Assembly (NCBI GenBank): GCA_905331475.1
Contig: CAJNYU010000997.1
Span: 98,494-162,493, forward strand
Source of the DNA: Rotaria socialis
Taxonomy: Eukaryota > Rotifera > Eurotatoria > Philodinida > Philodinidae
Length of the DNA: 64,000 bases
Reading direction: 5' to 3'
Shown here in pieces: positions 1 to 11,022 of this stretch. The notes beneath the pieces were generated by a model that saw nothing but the letters and a program-made list of their open reading frames with translations, was not told the DNA's origin and ran no database searches. Position 1 is the first letter of the stretch; each line of letters starts with the position of its first letter. A program made the translations under genes and the position numbers.

Positions 1-92
1 CCTTTCGCAAGTTATCGTGCCTACGGCCGGCCGGACACACTGACCGATTCTAGTGTACTCTTTTTTTTTTGAGTACACAAAAAATATAGGTT
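1..92 (-). repeat. End of an interspersed repeat shared with 41.47-41.96 kb
   Basis: The reverse complement of this stretch begins with a GTGTACT...AGTACAC hairpin and continues into ATCGGTCAGTGTGT and a run rich in CCGGCCG. The same order (hairpin, ATCGGTCAGTGTGT, then a CCGTCCGACC-like run) occurs at about 41466-41520. It is therefore the terminal part of a dispersed element cut by the window edge. It lies downstream of the last visible Lgl exon, so it is probably in an Lgl intron. No coding capacity is seen. Confidence 0.6.
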
Positions 93-221
93 TCACGTAA
101 TACTTAGAATGATACTTCTGAATACTGAAAACCACCGATTTCTAGGTATTTGCATACTCATCGTATTGATGATGTAACAAAATAACATCAGTCTTTGCTT
201 ATTGAATAGTAATATTTATAT

Positions 222-3200
222 ACCTGTTTTTGATGAAAATTGATTGATATTAATTTTTCGCACACGTGTACCTTCTGTTGCTGTTAATTTAAATTTTCCC
301 GACGGTTTTAAATGCGGTAATGTAAATATCTAACAGAAAAAAAAGTTTTTGTTTTAAAATAACAACCTTAAATAAAAAAATGCTTTGTCGTACTTTAAAT
401 TGTTCTTCAGAGCAGATAAGTACTTTATGTGATGTTACATTTTCTGAGTGTGTTGGTGTGGTTTGAATCGGAATTTCTGCAGTTAACAATTTTGAATCTA
501 TTGGTGGAATATTTGAGCCTTGTCCTATCGATTGATTCAAACCATCAAGTACAATAATACTTAATACAGGCGCTTTATGTTTTAATCGAATTTCTTTAGC
601 TAAAATAAATCATTCAAAAATTTAATTGATAAAAAAAACTATAGTGATTATGTTTACCTAATGAGCAACTACTTGTTTGATCCGTTGTTATTGTAGTTCT
701 ATTTAGTGTTTGAGATTCAAAACCAATGATAGAATAAACATAAACATGGCCACTGTTTGTACCAGCCCAAAGCGAACGAGTTCGATCATGAACTAGATAA
801 ATAGAAGAAAACAATAGTTCAATAAAGAGTAGAGCTGATATATTCCTTTTAACTTACGACTATTAAGGTATGTTTTAGCAAAATAAAGACAACGAACCAT
901 ACTGACGATTGGATCATCGTTTTGTTTAAATTCTCGAAATTCAACTTGTCGTTCAATAGGTACACGTGTTATTTGTTCTAAGTGCATATTTGTTGCTGAT
1001 AGAGGATGACTTTCATCGACTCGTGGTGTAGTTGGCGTCATTGTTGATTTTTTTGTTGTTCGTCCTTTACGAAAACGTCGAAAAGATTCACGAAGAGATT
1101 TTTTCAATGAACGACCACGAATTAATGTTGATTCACCAAATGACGAAGGTACTTTTGAGGCATGTCCTAAACTATTTGGATCAAGTGTACATTTAGCAGT
1201 AAGAATCCGGCTTTGTTGATAATTAATTAATGCAAAGCCATGTGCTGTACCGACAGCATAACTAGATCAAAGTAAACATAAATTGTTGGTGTAAAAGTTG
1301 TGAGATAAAAAAAAAACATCTAGTATATGATATAGCTGCTGTTACAAATCATATGAAGATATTTTATTTTGCCTATTTTAAGACGCATCCTGACCATCAA
1401 TTTACTTAATCCTCTATAAATATGCAATGAAACAGTAGCTGATATATGATTTTTCATCGTATAATCACTACGGTCTCTTACGACTTGTGGCACCGCAGTG
1501 GGTGTCTAAGCGACTGAATTACCATACATCTTAGTTGTATGCATATTCAAAACTGCTATGGAAATATTGCTATCATCCCAATCTACTTCTACTATGATTT
1601 CAGTCATCGGTTAAATAATGAATCAATAAAGTTTGATAAGCTCAAATTTACACGTCCGTATATTTTATATCAGTTGCTTCAATCCTAAACACAATCTATG
1701 AGTTTCTTATTTTGAGAGTTATTATATGCCAGTGTTGATCGTTCACAAGAGAACTACTCTACCTACTAAATCAATATCAGATCGAGACTATGCTAATTTA
1801 ATAAAATTCATTTCTAACTAACGATAGAATAGTCTAGAATAAGTTCATTTTAAACGACGAACCATCTTGCAAACTCAAACTCAGCAATGAAATACATTGT
1901 TCTAACTTATAATGAAGTTCCAACTCAATACTCGAAAACTCTTACGCATAAAACAAAGTACTTCCAAGCCTCTTCTGTTTTGTTCTTCGTGGTTGTCTCG
2001 ATTTCTACTCCTATGATAAGACTACTCGTTTCAGACTTAGTTTTATCAAATGAAGATTATTAATATTGAAATTAAATATACCATTGAATATCCGAGCATA
2101 AAGCTAAAGCTGAAACAGCGGCTGGTGGATAAAGTTGAACACATGATGTAGGAAGAAAACCAGATGATACAAATGTTGATTTAGTTTTCATTTCTTCGTG
2201 TCCCTTCCAGACAAAACTTTCACAACCATCCAATAGATTGACTGTTGTCATCTACAAGAGCAAATGAAACTTACATAGTTTTAGTTTTCCTAATGGAAAC
2301 TTAACTTACTGGTAGATTTACATCAGTAGGTTCAGCTGTAAATTGAAAAGTAAGTACTTGACCAGCAGTGCCAGCAGCAATAAGTGTGTCGGTATTCGTA
2401 CATAATGCCAGTTTTTGTATAGCAAGACGTGGATCATCACAATATGGATCATAAATACCCGTCTAAAGTATATTTATATTATAATTGCAAAGGTTATCGT
2501 AGTCCTTCGAAGCTCTAAAATTCTATCGAATCATCTGAAATTTCAATTTGACGAGCAAAATGTTCTACAAAATCCATGTAAATTCTACATAGAAAACTCC
2601 AATTCCTTCAACAAATTAATCAATTACAATTCAGACATCGTAGATCATGTAGATTTGCATGAGCTATACGTATCCGCAAAAGAGATTGAACCATTAGGCG
2701 ATTGCTTTCAACATACTAGAGATTGATCTAAACGTGAACGCTGGATTGTAAAAGATTCCAATCTTTGCATGACTAGGAGTCTACAATGTCGATACAATGA
2801 AATCGTTTCTTTGACATCGATTGAATATAGCAAAATATTTGATGTACGCATTTCTGGACAGGGATAAATCAAAAGATCTGAAACTTCCATAATTAATTGT
2901 ACTCATCGAGAGCTCTCTCAATACAAATTTAGTAAGGAAGATTCAAGAATAGAGTCTGGAAATATTTCCCACTTGCAAGATATCTGCAGTTATTAGTTGT
3001 ATAGTTCGTACTCATTTTATATTAGTGAAAAATCATTGGGATCTATATAACATGTTTACTTTCAGTTCAAAAACAGCTAACTTTACTCAAATAAAAACCT
3101 GTATTCTAAATAGAAAAATTCTATTCGACAGTCAACCAACCTTTCGAAATGGTGGCCATGTTTCTTCATCGATATCATCATTAGGTGCTTGTTCAATTTG

Positions 3201-5038
3201 AAAATAATCACTTGTCTTTAATTTACAAATCAATGGCATAGAAATATTAGTCACATCCCAAAATTGTACTGATCCATCTTCATGTCTGAGAAAATTAAAA
3301 AAATTCAATTTTTCTCTTTCCTTCTTCTTTCTTTGGCATTTGACTCACCCTGTGAGTAATAAATTCTTCTCGTGTGAATCATCATTGATGACTTTTTTAA
3401 TTTCCCCTCCTGTTATTGGCCATTGCTAAAAATAATGTTAATTCAATTTTTATAAAAGAAATTTAATTAATCAACAAACTTGATCAGAATTTTCTTCAAA
3501 TTGTACTGAAGCATAGTTAATAAGTTTTTTATAAAATTCTTGATTAACATTACATGCAAATGTTGTACATATAACGGGTGATGCATGAATACTATTCAAA
3601 TAGGGTAAATGATACGATGGCCAACTATCAGTTAGAAGATCAACCATAACGATTTCTTCATTTAATAAAATGACAAGTGATTGAGGATCATCACGAGCTA
3701 AAATTATAAAAGAAAAAGCAACGATCTCTTTTGAATGTTTATTTATTTTTTTCATTCAATTTTCCTACATCCATCGCTTGATAATTTGTCGATAGTAAAA
3801 AAATCAATAATTCCTGTTGTAAAATCGAATGTAACATGCCGTGTACGTTCATTATTGTGCTCATTTTCACATAAACAACTAACAGTATGTTTATTAGAGT
3901 AACTTGAACGAGGTAAACCACCGGAAAATATTATTAAAGGGTCACCACTAATAGAATCAAAAACAAACATTTTCAAATCGTTTAAAAAATCAAATATTAC
4001 TTTCGCATAATTTTAACATTAATTTTGGTCATTGATGTGCATGGATATGGACCATAAGGAATTTTTTCTGTTTCAACAATATTTAATTGTTGCTTAGCAT
4101 CCCATAATGCATAACTCCCATTACTGTGGCAAGTGGCAAAATTTCTACCTTGATTATACCAACAAACCGATTCGACTTCCTATTTAAAGATGAAATCAAT
4201 TATTTGAAAGTAATAAAAATAAAATAACAAACTTGTTTATAAATATAAGTTCTATCATGACTATTTGATGGTAAATCCCAATGAACAATAAGTGTATTTT
4301 TATAACCGATTAAGACGTTATCATCATTGATTGGATGTTGTACAATAGATTGTACAGAACCCGGATGAATAATACGTCCACTACAATTTTCAACAATTCT
4401 AAAAAAGACAAAAACATTTTTTTTTTTTTATACACATCATTCTTTTATTTTTATTTTACATTTTTTCAATAGTTTCAGTTGGAATGATTGGCTTTGTATT
4501 AAGCGAAAAATTTTCAATATTGAATAAATAGATATTTCCATTTTGAAGGCCAATCAATAGATTTAAATTATTTCTTAATAGACATAAAGTTTGAGTATCT
4601 TTTAAAATGCTTTCACTATTCTCATTTGATGTACATATATGATCAATATGTATACTATTCAAATTATTTATTTCGAGTAAATGTAAATAACCATCACTTG
4701 TTAATATAAGCACTCTTGCGATACCATTTAGAAATATTATTTTTCGTATTGATGACGGATTATTAAGATTATATGATACTTGAAAATTTGGCTGTCCATA
4801 ACTAGAAATTTTAAAAAAATCTAGAAAAAGAATAAACTCTCAAAAAAACTTACATTCGAATTTCACCTGCATGTGTTCCGATAGCGATTAATTTCAATTG
4901 AGGATCATAGGCAATAGCTGATGGATGTGAAGGAAAGCCACGATCACATATTTTACTGAAGCTAAATAATTCTTTTTGAAGACGTCGGCGTGCTTCATTA
5001 TCTTCGGGTTGTTTACGACCAAGTTTGAATTTAAACAT
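222..5038 (-). CDS. LLGL: Lethal(2) giant larvae (Lgl/LLGL) polarity protein, 3' end outside window
   Basis: This is a multi-exon WD40 double-propeller protein read leftward from ATG at 5038. That start gives MFKFKLGRKQ, like the family N-terminus; an in-frame ATG at 5068 is less likely. Family-typical segments appear in order: GFPSHPSAIAYDP (4.9 kb), LIGYKNTLIVHWDLPS (4.3 kb), YGPYPCTSMTKI (4.0 kb), IIFSGGLPRSSY (3.9 kb), HEDGSVQFWD (3.3 kb), YDPYCDDPRLAIQKL (2.4 kb), SLWAGTNSGHVYVYSI (0.75 kb) and CSEEQFK followed by IFTLPHLKPSGKFK (0.3-0.4 kb). SLKKSLRESFRRFRKG at about 1.07-1.12 kb is the hinge phosphorylated by atypical PKC, with all three serines kept, which separates Lgl from tomosyn. 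By family knowledge Lgl acts at the basolateral cortex with Par-6/aPKC and myosin II. Introns of about 0.8 kb (1.27-2.08 kb) and 0.65 kb (2.47-3.13 kb) contrast with the other, short ones. The last exon seen ends at a donor near 222. Confidence 0.93.
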
Positions 5039-5068
5039 CGTTTGTTTTTTGACTTTAATGAAAAACAA

Positions 5069-6550
5069 AAAACAAATATTGATTTATCTAAAAAAAAACG
5101 AGACGAAGAAAATAATATGAATCATGTTACAAATTAATTTAATATGATATGAGTTTAACAGATGTGTGCACGTATTGTGTAGTATGAAAATAGGTCAACA
5201 GCCGCCGTCCCAATTAATGTCAATGGTAAAAAAAGAAGAAAACGAATAAGTGTTCTTCTTTCTCGTGTCTATCGACCAATATACTTGAAACTAGTATTGA
5301 GCCGGTCAAACGGTCATTCTCTATTCTTCCTCTTCCGTTCTTTTTTTTTCTCTTTTTTTTCGATGAACTATTCAAGAGACAGAAGGGCATTGTGGATGTT
5401 GAGTTGAGTTGAGAAGAGTAAAGTAAAAAAAAAGGAGGAAAAAACGCAAGAAAGAACAAGAAAGAGATTGACGCGTGCCGTCATCTTGTTGTTGTCTTAC
5501 CTGACTAATCAAAAGTGAGAAAAAAACCATATGTGATTCATATCGGTCTTTTCAAAATGAGAAGGCGTACAAAAGAAAAATGATTATATCTTTTTTGTTT
5601 TAGATACGCGATGCATCGATTCATTGATTATTACTAAGATAATGTGTATTTAGTTACTTGATAGATGGATAATGGAAAGCAAACGATATATGTGTATATA
5701 TCGACAATGAGAACACGTTGTTTTGAATGAACATATATGTATTTTCTTGTTTTTGAGATGAAAGAATGAACAATGTTCTAATCTTTGATAAAAAATGAGT
5801 GTCATTGGAAACGAGATAAATAAAAGAAGAGAGAAAATTATGAAACAAGATGCTTGACGCACACGCTTCTATTAGTAAAAGGATCAGGATTAATTAAGAT
5901 AGAAAAAATTTCATGTAAAAGAAAGACATATATGAATAGAAAAAATATTTTTTTTTTCTTGAATAATAGATTGATATACTATGTTGATATCGTAGTATTT
6001 TGTCGGTTAGAAATGATAAGATGATGTTCGAATATAGCTTAGCATGCTTGAAAAAGAGAAAGCAAAGAGATATAAAGAAGCAATTACATCTATTATACAA
6101 ACATAAAATATGTCTGGTAGGTATGAATGATAACTCATATTTCCAGAACTGCTAAACAAATTATAACTTGTCTTTTCCATAAAGTATCTATTTTTAATCA
6201 TTCCATTAGTCGAAACATCAGCATAGCGTCATAAGAAGCATTCAAATGATTATCCAACAATTGTTAAGTACTATAATTGATGATTACATCATTCATAATT
6301 CAGATTTCAACCATAATTGATTTTACTTGTCGTTAATAACACTTTACTTTGAGAAACTATTATCTACGATAAGAAAATTGGAGATCATAAAAAGTAAGAC
6401 ATAAAATATATTTAGAATGATAATGAATAAAAGGAAAAGAACAATATCAGAATAGCATGTTTGACTGTATTATCATTGTATTGCTTTGATAGGTCATTCT
6501 GTGTTATGGCTAGAAAAGAAAAATAATTCTAGTTAGTGAATAGAAAACAA
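5069..6550. other. Intergenic, no gene seen
   Basis: This lies upstream of Lgl and downstream of PSMB4, both on the minus strand. It is AT-rich with A/T homopolymers. Short reading frames on either strand are lysine/phenylalanine/serine-rich and lack splice support. It presumably contains the Lgl promoter and 5' UTR, but no specific motif stands out. Confidence 0.6.
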
Positions 6551-7610
6551 TCAAAGAAATAATTTAACCGACAGTAATGGCGCCAAACACCAATCAGGTT
6601 GAACTTCTTTAGCTTTAAATTCCACACCATCATTTGTAATAACAACAACACGATACTGAAAAGAAAAACAACATTAATAAAAACAAATCAGATATCAATA
6701 AAATTAACTTACACGTGCGAATGCGCGACAATCACGATAATAAAGTTATTTTATAATTCGATCCATCAATTGTTCAGCTTGTTCTTTAGTAATTTTATTA
6801 GAAGCTTCAAGTATTGTTCGTATCCAACCCTTAAAAATTAGTCGTAGTGCTTTTCTTTCTGGAAATCATTTGATTACTTGAGCCAAATGATTGTCAATAC
6901 CAGTTATAATTAAAAATTCTTTATAACCTGAGCCTTTATCATTAACACGTCCAAGAAATCTACACGTAAACAAATCAATAAAGTTTTTTCCCTGAAAAAA
7001 TTCTTTATTTTCCATTCCTGCTACAATAGCACTTGTTAGCAATGGATTAAGTTTAGTTCTTCGATGATACATTAGTCTTGTAGACCAAGTATATAAAGCT
7101 AGTGGTGTCATTTCACCTCCATCTTCTTGAATAGTGTCTTGTTCTCTTTAAAAACAAAATTGGCATCATACAAAATCAAAAGTATACAAAATGATTTCAT
7201 TTACACTTTGCTATCAACAGCTTCTTTTATATAATCAGCGTCGGATAGATCTCCACCAACTGCAAGAACAGTTTTCTCATTAACTTGATGAATCCGTGAA
7301 ATATTTCGATATTTAGCTAATGAACCATATGAACCAAGAGTATCAGCAGCTAAAATAACACCGCCATTGAAAGTAAATGCAACAACAGATGAGCCAGTAA
7401 CAATAGGTGTACTTTTAAAATGAAATCAATATAATTATCCACTAGATAATATTTCTTTAAAACTTACACTGTACGTGTACGAATATTTCGTTCAGCGTCA
7501 GCTTCTAATGGAATAATGGTATGAATATTAGATGAATTATTAATATTAAAAGCATCTTTATCATTTATGGTATCCAAACATGGTTGACATGAATTGAATT
7601 CACTAAGCAT
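6551..7610 (-). pseudogene. PSMB4: Proteasome subunit beta type-4 (beta7), with an in-frame stop
   Basis: Five exons are read leftward: about 7610-7468, 7411-7207, 7145-6878, 6829-6713 and 6655-6551. The second encodes PIVTGSSVVAFTFNGGVI, LAADTLGSYGSLAKYRNISR and GGDLSDADYIKEAVDS. The third gives TWSTRLMYHRRTKLNPLL and FLGRVNDKGSGYKE; the fourth, ITKEQAEQLMDRIIK then LYYRDCRAFAR. These follow the structural, non-catalytic 20S beta7 subunit closely. A 48-bp intron (6830-6877) removes one apparent stop. Two defects remain: a TAA codon at 6748-6746 between RIIK and LYYRD, where the family has a hydrophobic residue, and about 12 extra in-frame codons near 6965-7000, between KEFF and FLGRV, with no clean splice pair to remove them. 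Frame and splice sites are otherwise intact. It could be a recently inactivated copy backed by another copy, a readthrough case or a sequence error. The start at 7610 is tentative, since an acceptor-like TTTTCTAG lies just upstream. Confidence 0.8.
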
Positions 7611-8978
7611 TTTCTTTGAACTTGAATTAATATCTAGAAAACATCAAAGGAATGTGATAGAATCAAAGAGAAAAACATTCATCAGTGAGCAAACATTATT
7701 TGTCAATATTAAGAAAATTACAGTAATACGAAAATTAGATGATTGATAGTTATTTAAAACTATTAAATTTATTATACATCGGCTCAATTTAGTTAAAGAA
7801 AATTTAAATGTTCTGTTGTGTTAATCATCTTGTTAATGCATTTGATAGACGATTGGTTTAATCATAAATTTTTCAGTAGATGTCATTCATATTCGTTGAT
7901 TTTGCACAAGTGAGCAAAATCCTATGGTTCTACTTTTTTTATGATACTGTAATTTACTCTAATATGCGGAACATGTTATCGAACTAGTTAATATGAAGAT
8001 AAGTCAATTTCTCATACTCTCTCTGTAGAGAGTATGAGATAATTGAATGATTACATGCCAATATCCAGTTCATTGATACGGCACGATTATCATCTGCAGT
8101 ACTTCTTTTCTGTTGGAATTAGGTTGTTATGTGGTATATTTCTAAATTTAATCTAACATCTCAACATAATTTCAGTTTCTAATAGTTTAGCTAGATTTTC
8201 CATTTTGACTTGATAATTTAGAACCTCACATGAGCGAATCTTATTTTTCTAAATGTAAGAAACCTAGCACTTACTACCGTTTCTGACTTGAGAAACCGTT
8301 CATTATCAATATTTTTAGATTAAATTAAACAGTAGTGCATTCAAACACATGAATAGAATTCTATTCAGCTTCAATCCAATCAGAAAATGAAAGTTTTCTT
8401 CTCTAAGCTAAAATAAATGAATCACAAGCGTTGGATTTATTTGAATTGCTTCTCGTGGTTATTTTTCATCTCTCATTGAAACTACTTCGTTATGTAAAAT
8501 TCTAAAGGGTTTTCAATTTAGAAAAGGGGGTAAGTATTTCAAAAGTGTATCTTTGATATAATATCTAAATACTATCAAGAGTTTGCTAATAGAAAAAAAT
8601 AAAAATAAAAGACATCCTATCAAGTAATTTCATGATAAATTAGTTTCACTAATAATAATAATAATAATAATATTGATACAAATGTCGAATCATTTATACA
8701 TATCAAATGGTTTAATCATGCAATGAAAATTATAGAGCAAGTCTATAATAATGATAAACAATTGAAAAATCAATGGTGAACTAATATGCAAGAAAAATTT
8801 TAAAAATATAGTTAATTTAGAGAAAGATCTCATTTATTGTATAAGCAAACAAGTAATGGAAATCATTTCTCAATCATTATGAGCACGTGAATCTTTACGA
8901 AAATCATATTGATTTTGATTTATGATATTGAAACACTAAATTATAATGAGTAGAATAAAGCATTTTTTTTTTATAAAA
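7611..8978. other. Intergenic with one strong short hairpin
   Basis: No coding exon is visible on either strand. It holds an AAT triplet run near 8650-8672 and a near-perfect palindrome at 8004-8045. It separates PSMB4 from the 3' end of the next minus-strand gene. Confidence 0.6.
8004..8045. repeat. Short inverted repeat (hairpin)
   Basis: The arms CTCATACTCTCT (8011-8022) and AGAGAGTATGAG (8027-8038) are perfect 12-bp reverse complements around the loop CTGT. Flanking TCAATT and AATTGA weakly extend the pairing. Function unknown. Confidence 0.7.
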
Positions 8979-10812
8979 TTAACTCGATTTTTTATAGCTC
9001 GTTGCTATTGGTGCATAATCCGATGCAACACCAGATTGAAAATTTTGATTAATCATAGTCGGTTGTGAATAGCTAATAGCAAATATAATATAGTTATCTT
9101 TCCGAAAATAGAACTTTCCGACATACTTATTAATACCAGGTCGTTTTACGTAATGATGATCGCCTGTACTGACTGTCTTTGCAAATGGATCAATCGGTGT
9201 TGGCGAATTATAACCAGCAGTTGTTTCAGAAGATGCAATTGTATTAGTTCCATTATTTTTCAGATCTCCATTGTATGATAATGATAAATCGTCAGTGCCT
9301 TGACGGCCTGTGTAATTACTAAAATCTAGAGAGAAAATTTTTCTTTAGAGAAATTCGAATGTGATCAATAGAAATTTACTCTTTGAAATAATTGCAGATG
9401 AATTTATACTATCATTAGAAGGGGTTGGAGTATGTGAACGGCGTGATGGTATCGATGAACGATATGATCCAGGCGAATATTCTGGAGGTGCTTTTCTTGT
9501 GGCTGCTGATATAGAACTTGATGCTTTACTGTCAGGATATTCAGCTGGAGAATAATATTTATCACGTGCATTATTATTGATTGTTTGTGCTTGAGATCGA
9601 TTCGAAATACGTGTATTGCGATTATTATTATCATTATTATTATACGGTTCATTATTATTATTATTATTATTAAGTGCATAATAATTATTATTATTATTAT
9701 CAGATGGTGTACTAGAACCACCGTTATATTGATCGTTTTCACGAGCACGAGTATCACGGTTTACTATTCAATGAAAAGTTTTTCAATAAAAAACCTTTTT
9801 TTTTTCAACAGTTCTAACACTTACTTGGTTCTCTAGAATTCACAGGATTTGATGATCTTGCTAATTCTGTTTTATTACCTGTCATAGGTTGACGTGTAAA
9901 AACTTGACTTAACGGGTAAGTAGTAGATAGAAGACTGGAAATGTTTCTTTTTTGTAGTGGGTATTGAATTCTACTTCTCATCGGTCGTATTACTCTAGTT
10001 GGAATATAATCTGTAACTTCAAATACTCTGATTTGACCTAAGCTTTCATCAAAAACTTGTACATATCGACGTTCAATTCGTTCTTTGAACTCTGTAATAA
10101 ATTGTTTTCCATTGTGTTCAACTATGCCACGATGGGGTCGATGTAACGATGTACGATTATTATTAAATCGTTGATAATTATTTAGATTCATAGAAGTACG
10201 ACCAATAACCATAGCATCATGATTCATGATTTGATTGAACATTTCAAAATTTGGTTGAAAATAATATAAAGAATTTCGAATAGTTAATTGGTTTTGCGGT
10301 GAAGATTGTTGTTGTTGTGGTTGCTTCTCTTGCTGTTGATAATCGATAGCAGGAGAGAAGTTATTTGATTGAACAGGCTACAAAATTGTTTCGATCAAAT
10401 TGAAATAAAAAGGTAACGTTGAATTATCACCTGTGTTTCAGTTTGATTTAATTGGAAATTCGACTGTTCATCGGAAGTGTCCGAGATTTTTTTCTTCAAT
10501 TGAGAAATGCGCACAATATCTGCGATCTATTAATAAGAAATATTCATTTGAATTCAATATGAAATGAAAACATTTACTGAAAGTGTCCTATCAAGAGGAT
10601 GCAGTTGTAAATTATCATCGACTCCAAATATTGGTGGTATATCGACTGATTGCCTTGGTTGTTTTGAAAGTACGCGATTGTAATCGTTATTCGAACTGTC
10701 ACATGCACGCACGAGTGTGTTTTTATATTATTGACTTATCTTATATTTATTTTGTCTCTATGTCCTTGACAAATAATCATAATTCTATGACTCACCTAAA
10801 TATTGTTCCCAT
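8979..10812 (-). CDS. Unrecognised protein with N-terminal MGTIFS (putative myristoylation)
   Basis: The reconstruction starts with a 17-bp exon (10812-10796) encoding MGTIF plus two bases, preceded in frame by TAA. A strong GTGAGT donor and a CAG acceptor at 10703 then join it in phase to SSNNDYNRVLSKQPRQS. Further exons are about 10702-10580, 10528-10433, 10378-9825, 9763-9378, 9326-9126 and 9071-8979, each bounded by GT-AG and in phase. The middle carries the most ordered segment, FITEFKERIERRYVQVFDES followed by LGQIRVFEVTDYIPTRVIRP. Next come an asparagine-rich stretch (9.6-9.7 kb) and a Ser/Pro/Tyr-rich tail ending SYKKSS. Length is roughly 480 aa. Met-Gly with Ser at position 6 fits an N-myristoylation signal, so membrane association is inferred. 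No family is recognised. An alternative is that these exons are the 3' part of the p140Cap-like gene, which is also in phase if a weak GTAGTC donor at 11020 is used. The strong donor and the MG start make a separate gene more likely. Confidence 0.65.
9600..9720. repeat. Imperfect ATT/AAT triplet run, coding for Asn
   Basis: Interrupted ATT triplets on the plus strand read as asparagine runs in the minus-strand gene. In other frames the same triplets give isoleucine runs, which are not real proteins. Confidence 0.75.
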
Positions 10813-11022
10813 TTACCAATTTGTCTTGTTTGCACCAAATCAACAAGCTAAAGAAAACGTCTGAACTAGCATGTGCGTTCTTCCTGAAGTTTCGCTTCAT
10901 TGCATTTCTTCGTTTACGTATAAAATTTCAGTGATAAGCTTGACTTTTAATAAACATACGAAAAAGAAAATGAATAGTCAAACTATTTACAATAAAAAGA
11001 AACGACGAAAAAACGAAACTGA

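Noticed and set aside
2415-2890. Open frames on both strands between Lgl exons
   Set aside because: Lgl exons on either side (FRK at 3.14 kb, TGIYDPYCDDPRL at 2.46 kb) join directly by family alignment, so this is intron.
6869-6875. Apparent second stop (TGA) in PSMB4 after HLAQVIK
   Set aside because: It falls in a 48-bp GT...AG intron (6830-6877); splicing restores HLAQ-GWIRTILEAS.
9404-9836. Isoleucine-run frames on both strands
   Set aside because: They arise from ATT/AAT triplets; the supported frame reads them as asparagine in a spliced minus-strand gene.
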